The notes under the pieces are model-generated. The model had not been told where the DNA came from, ran no database searches, and saw only the letters and a list, made by a program, of their open reading frames with translations. Shown piece by piece: positions 43,200 through 51,000 of a stretch of DNA of 64,000 bases. A program made the position numbers and the translations under genes. Source of the DNA: Pseudomonadota bacterium (GTDB taxonomy: Bacteria; Pseudomonadota; Gammaproteobacteria; Steroidobacterales; Steroidobacteraceae); assembly GCA_018241445.1 (NCBI GenBank), contig JAFEDT010000001.1, positions 186,001 to 250,000 of the forward strand. The letters run 5' to 3'. Position 1 is the stretch's first letter, and each line of letters opens with the position of its first letter.

Positions 43200-44540
43200 T
43201 CAGACATTCAGCAGCAGGTGCTCGCGCTCCCACGAGCTGATCACCTGCAGGAACACCTCGTACTCGGCCTCCTTCACCAGGGTGAAGGCCTCCACGAAGG
43301 ACTCGCCGAGCACCTTCACCAGCGGGTCGCAGTCGCGCAGGCTGCGTAGCGCCTCGTCCAGCGAGCGCGGCAGGCCGAAGGGCAGGTCGTGGGCGCTGCC
43401 GACAATGGGATCGGAAGGCTGCACCCCCTCGACCATTCCCAGGTACCCGCAGGCGAGCGAGGCAGCGAGCGCGATGTAGGGATTGGCGTCCGCCCCGCCG
43501 ACGCGATTCTCGACGCGGCGCGCCTGTGCGTCCGACATCGGCACGCGCAGGCCCGCGGTGCGGTTGTCGTAACCCCAATGGACGTTGATCGGCGCCGACA
43601 GGTAGCGCGTCAGGCGGCGGTAGGAGTTGACGTTGGCAGCGAACAGCGCCATCGCCGCCGGCAGGTACTTCTGCAGCCCGCCGATGTGCGCGAAGAACAG
43701 CGCCGAGGGTGTGCCGTCCGGGTTGCTGAAGATGTTCTTGCGGCTCTTGATGTCCACCACGCTCTGGTGGATGTGCATGGCGCTGCCGGGCTCCTTGGCG
43801 TGCGGCTTGGCCATGAAGGTCGCGTACATCTTGTGGCGCAGCGCTGCCTCGCGGGCGGTGCGCTTGAACAGGAACGCCTGGTCGGCGAGATCGAGCGGAT
43901 TGCCGTGCAGCAGGTTGATCTCCATCTGCGCCGGCCCGTCCTCGTGGATCAGGGTATCGATCTCGATGTCCTGGTCTTCGCAGAACTGGTAGATGTCGTC
44001 GAAGTATGGGTCGAACTCGTTGACCGCCGCGATGGAGTAGGACTGCCGCCCCGGCTCCGAGCGGCCCGAACGGCCCACCGGCGGCTTGAGCGGATAATCG
44101 GCGTCCTTGTTCTGCTCCACCAGGTAGAACTCAAGCTCCGGGGCCACCACCGCTTCCCAGCCGCGCTGCGCGTACAACTCCAGGATATTGCGCAGCACGG
44201 TTCGCGGCGCCATGGCGACGCGCCGGCCGTCGGAGTAGAAGCAGTCGTGAATTACCTGCGCGGTCGGCTCCGCCGCCCACGGCACGCGGCGCACGGTCTT
44301 GGGATCGGCCTTGAGGACAATGTCGATCTCCGCCGGGCTCATGGCGGTGCCGGTCTCCGGCGGGTAGTCGCCGGTGACGGTCTGCAGGAACACGCTCTCC
44401 GGCAGGCGCATGCCGCCATCTTCGGCAAACTTCTCCGCTGGCATGATCTTGCCGCGCGCGATGCCCGCCATGTCGGGGATGATCGCCTCGACCTCCGAAA
44501 TGCCGTGATCGCGAAAGAACTGCTGGATCTCACTGACCAT
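43200..44540 (-). CDS. puuA: Gamma-glutamylputrescine synthetase (glutamine-synthetase family)
   Basis: A 446-residue ATP-dependent ligase joining glutamate to putrescine, the first step of the Puu route. GS-family motifs are seen: VAPELEFYLVEQ and GPAQMEINLLHG (metal ligands), SAMHIHQSVVD (ATP site), INVHWGYDNRTAGLRVP (glutamate Arg), and RVENRVGGADANPYIALAA. The shorter length and lack of an adenylylation-site tail set it apart from GlnA. It lies 12 bases after puuD; the two face puuB. It could be a paralogous glutamylamide ligase, but the company of puuB, C, D and R makes putrescine by far the best call. Confidence 0.93.
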   Translation of the reverse strand: MVSEIQQFFRDHGISEVEAIIPDMAGIARGKIMPAEKFAEDGGMRLPESVFLQTVTGDYPPETGTAMSPAEIDIVLKADPKTVRRVPWAAEPTAQVIHDCFYSDGRRVAMAPRTVLRNILELYAQRGWEAVVAPELEFYLVEQNKDADYPLKPPVGRSGRSEPGRQSYSIAAVNEFDPYFDDIYQFCEDQDIEIDTLIHEDGPAQMEINLLHGNPLDLADQAFLFKRTAREAALRHKMYATFMAKPHAKEPGSAMHIHQSVVDIKSRKNIFSNPDGTPSALFFAHIGGLQKYLPAAMALFAANVNSYRRLTRYLSAPINVHWGYDNRTAGLRVPMSDAQARRVENRVGGADANPYIALAASLACGYLGMVEGVQPSDPIVGSAHDLPFGLPRSLDEALRSLRDCDPLVKVLGESFVEAFTLVKEAEYEVFLQVISSWEREHLLLNV

Positions 44541-44552
44541 GGGACACGCCTC

Positions 44553-45308
44553 TCACTTGTTCTGCGCCCGCTCGCGGCCCGCCCGCCCGAAGGCGGCGAA
44601 CAGCGCGCTTGAAAACGGGTTGCTCATGGCCTGCCACTCCGGGTGCCACTGCACGGCGAGCGCGAAACTGCGGGCGCCGCGCACCCGGAAGGCCTCCACC
44701 ACGCCATCGGGCGCGCGCGCCTCGACGATGAGTTCCGGCCCGAGCCGGTTCACCCCCTGGCTGTGCAGGGAGTTGACGGTGATGCGGTCGACCCCAGCCA
44801 GGCCGCGCAGCACCCCGCCCGGCTCCAGCACCACCTCATGCGCCGGCCCGTACTGGACGTCCAGCGGCTGACTGGTGTCGTCCCGGTGATCCAGATGGCC
44901 CGGCACCTCGTGCAGCTTCTGGTGCAGGGTGCCACCGAAGACCACGTTCATCTCCTGGAAGCCGCGGCAGATCCCGAGCACAGGTACCCCCGCCTGCACC
45001 GCGCGGCGCATGAGCGGCAGGGTGGTGGCATCGCGCGCCGCATCGTGGAGCGTGCCCGGATCGCTCGGCGGGCCGGCGTAGTGGCGCGGCTCGACGTTCG
45101 AGGGGCTGCCGGTAAAGAGAATGCCGTCCAGCCCGGCCAGCAGTCCGTCAAATCCCAATTCGTCCGCCAGAGAAGGGATGAGCAGGGGCAGGCCGCCCGC
45201 CGCTTCGAGAATCGCCCGGGCGTACTTCTCCCCCACCATATGGAAAGGGTGATGGCCGACCATGCGGCGGTCGGCCGGGATACCGATGACTGGGCGGGCG
45301 GATGCCAT
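44553..45308 (-). CDS. puuD: Gamma-glutamyl-GABA hydrolase (class I amidotransferase type)
   Basis: A 251-residue hydrolase releasing GABA and glutamate in the last Puu step. Nucleophile Cys114 in VLGICRGFQEMNVVFGGTL, and His222 with Glu224 in AVQWHPEWQ, complete the triad. RHYAG and NSLHSQGVNRLG are PuuD-type signatures. It is the first gene of the minus-strand Puu-Pot operon, sharing a 287-base control region with the divergent puuB. Confidence 0.94.
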   Translation of the reverse strand: MASARPVIGIPADRRMVGHHPFHMVGEKYARAILEAAGGLPLLIPSLADELGFDGLLAGLDGILFTGSPSNVEPRHYAGPPSDPGTLHDAARDATTLPLMRRAVQAGVPVLGICRGFQEMNVVFGGTLHQKLHEVPGHLDHRDDTSQPLDVQYGPAHEVVLEPGGVLRGLAGVDRITVNSLHSQGVNRLGPELIVEARAPDGVVEAFRVRGARSFALAVQWHPEWQAMSNPFSSALFAAFGRAGRERAQNK

Positions 45309-45595
45309 GGGGGCCGCCGGTGGGTGTCCAGGATATTAAACGTTCCCGACCGGCTGTATCTCCAGATTTGACGCCTATTAGACCACAGGTCGCAGTCCGC
45401 AGGGCGGACTTGCGTCCCGTTACATAATCCCATGAATGGCCTCATGTCGGCCTCCACTCAGCCCGGCAGGCCTGGCGCGCAACCCCTGAAATCACGCCAT
45501 GGAGGCATTTGCCGGCTCGGCGTCCCGGGGGCTATCCTCCCAGCGCCCCACTCGCGGGGCTGTCAATATCCTAAACACCCGGCCCCGGCACCACC
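45309..45595. promoter_or_regulatory. puuD-puuB divergent control region with PuuR-like half-site
   Basis: TATTAGAC at 45376-45383 matches 7 of 8 bases of the half-site TAATAGAC in the inverted repeat at the puuR start. A separate tight hairpin AGTCCGC-AGG-GCGGACT lies at 45394-45410. No strong sigma-70 hexamer pair is seen; the AT-rich spot GGATATTAAACG (45331-45342) may form the minus-10 area for puuD. The rest is featureless. Confidence 0.45.
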
Positions 45596-46882
45596 ATGGC
45601 ACGTCTCGCCTACCCCGCCTCCTATTACGCCGCCACGGCCGTTGGCGCCCCGGAACGCGCACCGCTGCCGGGTGGCACCGACTGCGACGTGTGCGTGGTC
45701 GGCGCGGGCATTGCGGGCTGCTCCACTGCGCTGCACCTGGGCGAGGCGGGTTACCGGGTGGTGGTGCTGGAGGAAAACCGCGTCGGCTGGGGCGCCTCCG
45801 GGCGCAGTGGCGCCCAGGCCCTCGTGGGAATTGCTGCCGGCCAGAGCAAGCTGGAGCGCCTGGTCGGAGCCGCGGACGCGCGCGCCGTCTGGGACGTGTC
45901 GGTGGAAGGACTGACTCTGATGCGCGAGCTGATTGCGCGCTTCAAGATCGGCTGCGACTGGGTCGATGGGTCGCTGCTGACGGCGCTGAAAGCGCGGCAT
46001 GTCCGGGACCTGCTGGCGGAGCGCGATGAATTGCAGCAGAAGTACCGGTACGGCAGCGTGCGCTACGTGCCGCGCGAGGAACTGCGCGCCATGCTCGCCA
46101 GCGAGCGTTACCTGGGCGGCCTGTACGACAGCAACAGCGGGCACCTGCACTCGCTCAACTACTCCCTCGGGCTCGCCGCGGCGGCGGAATCGCTCGGGGT
46201 GCGCATCTTCGAGGGCACGCGCGCCGCCGGTTTCACCACCGCGGGCGACGGCACCGTGCGCATCCGCACCGCCACGGGCGAAGTCAGGGCGCGCCACCTG
46301 GTGCTGTGCGGCAATGTCTACCTGGGAGCCACCGCCCCGAGCCTGGCCTCGCGGATCATGGGTGTTGCCACCTACATCGTAGCGACCCGGCCGCTGGGGC
46401 AGGAGCGCGCCACTTCCCTGATCGCCAGCAATGCCGCCGTCAGTGACATGAACTGGGTGCTGGATTACTTCCGCCGCACTGCCGATCACCGCCTGCTCTT
46501 TGGCGGACGGGTCAACTACTCGGGGCTGAGGTCCTTCGATGCGCCGGCGGCCACGCGCGCGCGCATGCTGCGGGTGTTCCCGCAGCTCGCGGATGCGCAG
46601 ATCGAGTATTCCTGGGGCGGCGATGTGGACATATCCCTCAACCGCGCCCCGGATTTCGGCCGGCTGGCACCCGATGTCTACTACCTGCAGGGGTTTTCGG
46701 GTCACGGCATTGCACTGACCGGCATTGCCGGCAAGCTGGTCGCGCAGGCGATCGCCGGCACGGCGGAGAAGTTCGACGTGTTCGCCCGTATCCCGCATCA
46801 CGCGTTCCCGGGCGGGATTGCGCTGCGCCGGCCGGCGCTGGTGCTGGCGATGCTGTATTACAGGCTGAAGGACCTGCTGTAG
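45596..46882 (+). CDS. puuB: Gamma-glutamylputrescine oxidase (FAD-dependent)
   Basis: A 428-residue flavoprotein oxidising gamma-glutamylputrescine to the aldehyde with release of ammonia and peroxide. The N-terminal SYYAATA leads into the FAD fold CDVCVVGAGIAGCSTALHLGEAGY and VVVLEENRVGWGASGRSGAQ, the DAO-type signature. The C-terminal SWGGDVDISLNRAPDFGRL then YYLQGFSGHGIALTGIAGKL is characteristic of PuuB. Divergent from puuD; separated from puuC by about 8 kb. Confident. Confidence 0.94.
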   Translation: MARLAYPASYYAATAVGAPERAPLPGGTDCDVCVVGAGIAGCSTALHLGEAGYRVVVLEENRVGWGASGRSGAQALVGIAAGQSKLERLVGAADARAVWDVSVEGLTLMRELIARFKIGCDWVDGSLLTALKARHVRDLLAERDELQQKYRYGSVRYVPREELRAMLASERYLGGLYDSNSGHLHSLNYSLGLAAAAESLGVRIFEGTRAAGFTTAGDGTVRIRTATGEVRARHLVLCGNVYLGATAPSLASRIMGVATYIVATRPLGQERATSLIASNAAVSDMNWVLDYFRRTADHRLLFGGRVNYSGLRSFDAPAATRARMLRVFPQLADAQIEYSWGGDVDISLNRAPDFGRLAPDVYYLQGFSGHGIALTGIAGKLVAQAIAGTAEKFDVFARIPHHAFPGGIALRRPALVLAMLYYRLKDLL

Positions 46883-46954
46883 GCGCTCCCCTGCCACCGC
46901 GCGCGCACGGACCGGGGCTGGGTGACCGTCCACCGCCCGCGCGTTCCTCTTCCC

Positions 46955-47593
46955 TCACGTCGCGGCAGGCGTGTCGTACCGGTAGGCAGTGAGCTGCGCC
47001 GACGGGCGTGCGGCAAATTCCCGTGTGAACCGGACCAGCGACCGATACGGCGCGACCGGCAGCGTATCGCGGAACACGAGATGTTCCACCAGGCAGAAGA
47101 GCGTCACCTCGAACAGGCTGAGGTCGCGCTGCGCTGGCATGGCGTGCAACATGCCTGCCAGGTTCTCATCCAGCCAGCGCAACGCACCTTCGAAGCCTGC
47201 GCGGCCCTTCTGGAAGTAGATGTTGTCAGCCGGCAGCTTCCCGACCAGGGTGCCGAAGACCAGCTGCACCTGCGCTGCCATCCCGTGCCACACCATCTCC
47301 TGCGCGTTGCGCGACAGATCGTCGCGAAGCTCCTCCGGCCACACGATGCGCCGCCGCGAGCCCCCTAGTTCCTGCAGCGCGCGGCAGATGTTCTGCGCGC
47401 CGAACACCAGCGAGCCCGCCCGCCGCAACGTCGGCAGCTTCAGCGCCGGATTGCCGGCATATATGGCCGGGTCGACCTCTGTCATGTCGTGGATGGGCAC
47501 CAGCTCGAACGGCACGGCGAGCTCGTGCGCGAAAATGAGTGGGACTCGCGTGAACAGCGAGCTGCTGCGGCCAATGATCTGCACGGATTCCAA
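46955..47593 (-). CDS. Glutathione S-transferase family protein
   Basis: A 212-residue two-domain protein. The thioredoxin-like N-domain (SVQIIGRSSSLFTRVPLIFAHELAVPFELVPI) is followed by the conserved PALKLPTLRRAGSLVFGAQNICRAL, equivalent to the cis-Pro and E/Q-S glutathione-binding parts, here with GAQ instead of ES. The helical C-domain covers about 90-200. The altered gamma-glutamyl contact makes activity uncertain. It is followed 77 bases upstream on the strand by the GNAT gene; no clear pathway. Confidence 0.75.
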   Translation of the reverse strand: MESVQIIGRSSSLFTRVPLIFAHELAVPFELVPIHDMTEVDPAIYAGNPALKLPTLRRAGSLVFGAQNICRALQELGGSRRRIVWPEELRDDLSRNAQEMVWHGMAAQVQLVFGTLVGKLPADNIYFQKGRAGFEGALRWLDENLAGMLHAMPAQRDLSLFEVTLFCLVEHLVFRDTLPVAPYRSLVRFTREFAARPSAQLTAYRYDTPAAT

Positions 47594-47670
47594 TTGGACC
47601 CTCCTCGCCGGCGGGTACCGGCACTGCAGCAGCGGCTGCGCGCCCGCACCGCGGCAGCGGCCACGCGCTG

Positions 47671-48180
47671 TCAGTCACCGCCCAGAATCTTCTCCAGGTA
47701 GATCGCTCCCGGCAACGGGTTGTCGTAGTAGGCGCCAATCTCGCGGAAATCCAGCTCGCGATAGAGCGCCAGCGCCGCCGTCATGTGCGCCAGCGTGTCC
47801 AGTCTCATGCGTTCATAGCCCGAGCGCGCGGCGCGCTCGATCAGTGACTGCGCCAGAGCGCGCCCCACACCGTAGCTGCGAGCCAGGGGCCTGACCCACA
47901 GGCGCTTCATTTCCACGCAACCCTCCTGTAGCGGGCGCATGGCCACGCAGCCGGCCGGCTGGTCCGCCACGAATGCCAGCAGCAGGGCGCCGCGCGGCGG
48001 CGCGTAGGCACCCGGCAGGGCGGCGATCTCGGCATCGAAGCCCTGGAAGCACAGATCCAGGTTGAGCCATGACGCATACTCGAGGAACAGCTCGCGTACC
48101 AGGGCGATGCACTGCGGCTCGTGCCCATCGACGATGCGCACTTCCCTCTGGCAGGCCTGGGTTCGGGCGGGTGGAGTCAT
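47671..48180 (-). CDS. GNAT-family N-acetyltransferase
   Basis: A 169-residue acetyltransferase. The acetyl-CoA loop is LWVRPLARSYGVGRALAQSLIERA (R/Q-x-x-G-x-G/A pattern), preceded by the beta strands ALLLAFVADQPAGCVAMRPL and CVEMKRL, with MTAALALYRELDFREIGAYYDNP at the end. Acceptor unknown; the pattern fits small-molecule acetyltransferases. It diverges from the methyltransferase gene with only a 27-base gap. Confidence 0.85.
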   Translation of the reverse strand: MTPPARTQACQREVRIVDGHEPQCIALVRELFLEYASWLNLDLCFQGFDAEIAALPGAYAPPRGALLLAFVADQPAGCVAMRPLQEGCVEMKRLWVRPLARSYGVGRALAQSLIERAARSGYERMRLDTLAHMTAALALYRELDFREIGAYYDNPLPGAIYLEKILGGD

Positions 48181-48207
48181 GCTGCATCCCTTGGCAGAAT
48201 CGCGGCC

Positions 48208-48801
48208 ATGTACGCCGAGATGCGATTCTACCGAATGACCATTCTGGCGCTGTGGCTCGCCTGGGCACTGTACTGGGCGGTGGCGGCATTCGGCACCAAG
48301 GTGACCCAGCGGCGCGAGCCCTGGGGCAGCCGGCTCGCCTACGCGCTGCCGTTGCTGGTAGCGGGTGCCATGCTGTTCGGCCGATGGCCCTGGCTATCGC
48401 AACGGCTGTGGGCGCCGGCCTGGTGGACCTGCTGGAGCGGGGTGGCGCTGACCGCGGCGGGCCTGGGCTTCGCCTGCTGGGCGCGCGTGCACCTGGGCCG
48501 CAACTGGAGCGGTGCTGTCACGGTAAAGCGGGAGCACGAACTGATCCGCAGCGGCCCCTACGGGCTGGTGCGGCACCCGATCTACACCGGTCTGATCGCC
48601 GCGGTGGCCGGGACCGCGCTATGCTCCGGAACCACGCGCGCAGCAGTCGCCTGCCTCATCATCATCGCCGCCTTCCTCTACAAGGCGCGCGCCGAGGAGC
48701 GCTTCATGCGCGATACCTTCCCCGGCAGCTACCCGGATTACAGTGACAGGGTGCCGATGCTGGTGCCGTTCACAGCATCTCGGCGATCTGCACCGCGTTG
48801 A
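48208..48801 (+). CDS. ICMT-like membrane methyltransferase
   Basis: A 197-residue membrane protein with about four to five hydrophobic segments from an ATG at the start of the first one (MYAEMRFYRMTILALWLAWAL). The isoprenylcysteine carboxyl methyltransferase signature is complete: LIRSGPYGLVRHPIYTGLI and, near the end, RAEERFMRDTFPGSYPDYSDRVPM. Bacterial members methylate lipids or unknown small molecules. Its 3' end overlaps the asd gene on the other strand by 32 bases, which is unusual for two real genes. Confidence 0.82.
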   Translation: MYAEMRFYRMTILALWLAWALYWAVAAFGTKVTQRREPWGSRLAYALPLLVAGAMLFGRWPWLSQRLWAPAWWTCWSGVALTAAGLGFACWARVHLGRNWSGAVTVKREHELIRSGPYGLVRHPIYTGLIAAVAGTALCSGTTRAAVACLIIIAAFLYKARAEERFMRDTFPGSYPDYSDRVPMLVPFTASRRSAPR

Positions 48802-49792
48802 GCGCGGCCCCCTTGAGCAGCTGGTCCCCGGCCACGTACAGCGACACGGAGTGCCCGCTGGGGTCGCTGATGTCGCTGCGGATGCGCCCCACCAGGATCG
48901 GGTCGTGGCCCGAGGCATCCTGCGGCATCGGGAAGTAATTGCGCTCCACGTCGTCCACCAGCTGCACGCCCGGCGCCCGGCGCAGCAGTTCGCGCACCTC
49001 GGCGGCGGAGATGGGCCGCTCGCATTCGATCGTGATGGCCATGGAATGCGCGCGCAGCACCGGCACCCGCACGCAGGTGGCGGACACCCGGATGTCCGGA
49101 TCGGCAAAGATCTTGCGGGTCTCGTTGATGACCTTGGTTTCCTCGTCGTTGTAGCCGGTGGCCGGATCCACCGCGGTGTTGTGGCTGAAAGTGTTGAAGG
49201 CGTAAGGATGCGGCAGCACCTTCTGCTGGTAAGGCCGGCCCTCGAGGTAGGCGCGGGTGGACTCGCGCAGTTCCTCCATGGCGGCCGCTCCGGCGCCGGA
49301 GGCCGCCTGGTAGGTGGCCATCTGCAGGCGCCGGATGCGGTTCACCTGGTGAATCGGCCACAGCGGCGTGATGGAAATGATGGCGCAGCAGTTGGGATTG
49401 GCGATGATCCCATGGTGAGTGCGCGCCGCCTGCGCATTGATTTCCGGCACCACCAGCGGCACCTGCGGGTCCATGCGGAATGCCGAGGAGTTGTCCACCA
49501 CCGTGGCGCCCGCCTTCACGGCGAGCGGCGCAAAGCGTTTCGAGGTGCCGCCGCCAGCGGAAAACAGCGCGATGTCGACGCCCTGGAAGCTGTCTTCCTT
49601 CAGCTCCCGCACCGGCAACTGCCGGCCGGCGAACGGCAGGGTCTTGCCCGCCGAGCGTGCGGAGGCCAGCAGCCGCAACTCCGATAATGGGAAGCGGCGC
49701 TGCTCCAGGCAGCGGATCAGCTCCACACCCACGGCGCCGGTAGCCCCGACAATCGCCACCACGGGGGCGGACCGGGAAGAACGCTCTGACAT
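48770..49792 (-). CDS. asd: Aspartate-semialdehyde dehydrogenase
   Basis: A 340-residue enzyme making aspartate semialdehyde for lysine, threonine, methionine and isoleucine. NADP motif VAIVGATGAVGVELIRCL; phosphate loop SARSAG; FSAGGGTSK; NSSAFRMD; nucleophile Cys135 in ANPNCCAI; HNTAVDPATGYNDEETKVINETRKI; RVPVLRAHSMAITIE. It is of the shorter, Gram-positive/Pseudomonas-like class rather than the E. coli 367-residue class. Upstream is a leader ORF and terminator-like hairpin, suggesting attenuation by charged tRNA. Confidence 0.96.
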   Translation of the reverse strand: MSERSSRSAPVVAIVGATGAVGVELIRCLEQRRFPLSELRLLASARSAGKTLPFAGRQLPVRELKEDSFQGVDIALFSAGGGTSKRFAPLAVKAGATVVDNSSAFRMDPQVPLVVPEINAQAARTHHGIIANPNCCAIISITPLWPIHQVNRIRRLQMATYQAASGAGAAAMEELRESTRAYLEGRPYQQKVLPHPYAFNTFSHNTAVDPATGYNDEETKVINETRKIFADPDIRVSATCVRVPVLRAHSMAITIECERPISAAEVRELLRRAPGVQLVDDVERNYFPMPQDASGHDPILVGRIRSDISDPSGHSVSLYVAGDQLLKGAALNAVQIAEML

Positions 49793-49845
49793 CTCACACT
49801 CCAGTTCTCGATCGGATCAGGCAATCAGGGACGCCAGAAACGCGA

Positions 49846-49873
49846 AGGCCCCGTCGGTTGTCCGGCGGGGCCT
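49846..49873 (-). terminator. Attenuator-like hairpin before asd
   Basis: Read on the minus strand, AGGCCCCG and CGGGGCCT form a perfect 8-base stem, extendable by CCGG/CCG(A)CGG, with the loop between. A U-richer stretch (UUCGCGUUU) follows, and the asd ATG is 53 bases on. The leader sequence upstream holds CGGGGCCC (+ 49921-49928), which could pair with the first arm and open the stem. Confidence 0.55.
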
Positions 49874-49900
49874 CCTGGGATTCTCTGCAGCTTCGTGACC

Positions 49901-49972
49901 TCAGCGCGCAGCACTCCCCGGGGCCCCGACGGGCTTGGTGGTAATCGTGCGCTTGTCACCGGCGATGAACAT
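49901..49972 (-). CDS. Candidate aspartate-family leader peptide for asd attenuation
   Basis: A 23-codon ORF (start MFIAGDKRTITTKPVG) on the asd strand, ending 27 bases before a terminator-like hairpin. It carries Lys-Arg-Thr-Ile-Thr-Thr-Lys in a row, reminiscent of the E. coli thrL peptide (KRISTTITTT). All these amino acids apart from Arg derive from the Asd product. No clear ribosome-binding site is seen. Thr density is lower than in thrL, so the case is architectural: short Thr/Lys/Ile-biased ORF, competing pairing, hairpin, then asd. Confidence 0.5.
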   Translation of the reverse strand: MFIAGDKRTITTKPVGAPGSAAR

Positions 49973-50222
49973 CGTTCGGAAACGGTACCTGAGGGACCCT
50001 GGCTTGTAAAGAACGTGTAGCGCGGCTACAAAAGCAGGAGATTGTCCCGGCGCGCATTCCTGACGGACGCCAGGCTGACGCCGGCATCGAATGTCACCAG
50101 CCTGCCCCCGCGGTGAACCGCCAGGGCGAGCAGGTATTGATCGCAGAGCCGCGTAATAGCAACCCAATGGTTGCATCTTTCCCAGCTCCCGGGTAAATTG
50201 TCACGCAACCCGGAGGTTGCCA

Positions 50223-50675
50223 ATGGACGATCGCATCGAGAAACGCGTCGAGCTCAAGGCCCCGGTATCGCGGGTGTGGCGCGCCATCACCGACCACCGC
50301 GAGTTCGGCACGTGGTTTGGCGTCAACATGGAGACGCCGTTCATCGCCGGCCGTCCGGCCGTGGGGCAGATCACATACCCCGGCTACGAGCACCTGCGCA
50401 TGGAAGTGCAGGTCGTGAAGATCGAGCCGGAGCATCTGTTCAGCTTCACCTGGCATCCCTACGCGCACGACCTCAAGGCCGACTACTCCGGCGAGACGCC
50501 AACCCTGGTGGAATTCCGCCTGCAGCAATCCGCTGCCGGCACGCTGCTCATCGTCACCGAAAGCGGCTTCAGCAAGATCCCGGCACAGCGCCGCGCCGAA
50601 GCCTTTCGCATGAACGACGGTGGCTGGGCCGAGCAGATGCGGAACATCGAACGACATGTCGCGCAGCACCCCTGA
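50223..50675 (+). CDS. SRPBCC / AHSA1-like domain protein
   Basis: A 150-residue START-like lipid-binding-fold protein. The ATG lies 6 bases after CGGAGG; the in-frame TTG two codons before it is not needed. The family pattern is clear: EKRVELKAPVSRVWRAITDHREFGTWFGV, then LVEFRLQQSAAGTLLIVTESGF and GGWAEQMRNIERHV. The following ArsR gene overlaps it by 20 bases, a common pairing in which the regulator controls the SRPBCC gene. Ligand unknown. Confidence 0.88.
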   Translation: MDDRIEKRVELKAPVSRVWRAITDHREFGTWFGVNMETPFIAGRPAVGQITYPGYEHLRMEVQVVKIEPEHLFSFTWHPYAHDLKADYSGETPTLVEFRLQQSAAGTLLIVTESGFSKIPAQRRAEAFRMNDGGWAEQMRNIERHVAQHP

Positions 50676-51000
50676 GGGCGCTGCGCGGCGCCGCCAACAC
50701 GCGGAGCTGTTCGCCGCCCTGGGAGACGCAACACGGCTGGCGCTGGTGACGACCCTGGCGGCGGGCGAGCCGCGCTCCATCGCGCAGCTCACCGCCCATT
50801 CGCGGGTGACGCGGCAGGCCATCACCAAGCACCTGCGCGTGCTGGAACGCGCAGGCCTGGTGCACTGCCAGCGCGCCGGCCGCGAGAGCCGCTACCGCTT
50901 CGACCCGCAACCCATGGACGAGATGCGCGCCTGGCTGGATCGCGTATCGGCGCAGTGGGACACGCTGCTGGCGCGCCTCAAGGCGCTGGTCGAGGAGTAG
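50656..51000 (+). CDS. ArsR-family transcriptional repressor
   Basis: A 114-residue winged-helix protein. The recognition part is AELFAALGDATRLALVTTLAAG then SRVTRQAITKHLRVLERAGLV, with the wing GRESRYRFDP. No metal-binding ELCVC motif is present, so it is not an arsenic sensor; it belongs to the SRPBCC-associated branch. It starts inside the SRPBCC gene, and its 3' end overlaps ada on the opposite strand by 23 bases. Confidence 0.88.
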   Translation: MSRSTPEGAARRRQHAELFAALGDATRLALVTTLAAGEPRSIAQLTAHSRVTRQAITKHLRVLERAGLVHCQRAGRESRYRFDPQPMDEMRAWLDRVSAQWDTLLARLKALVEE

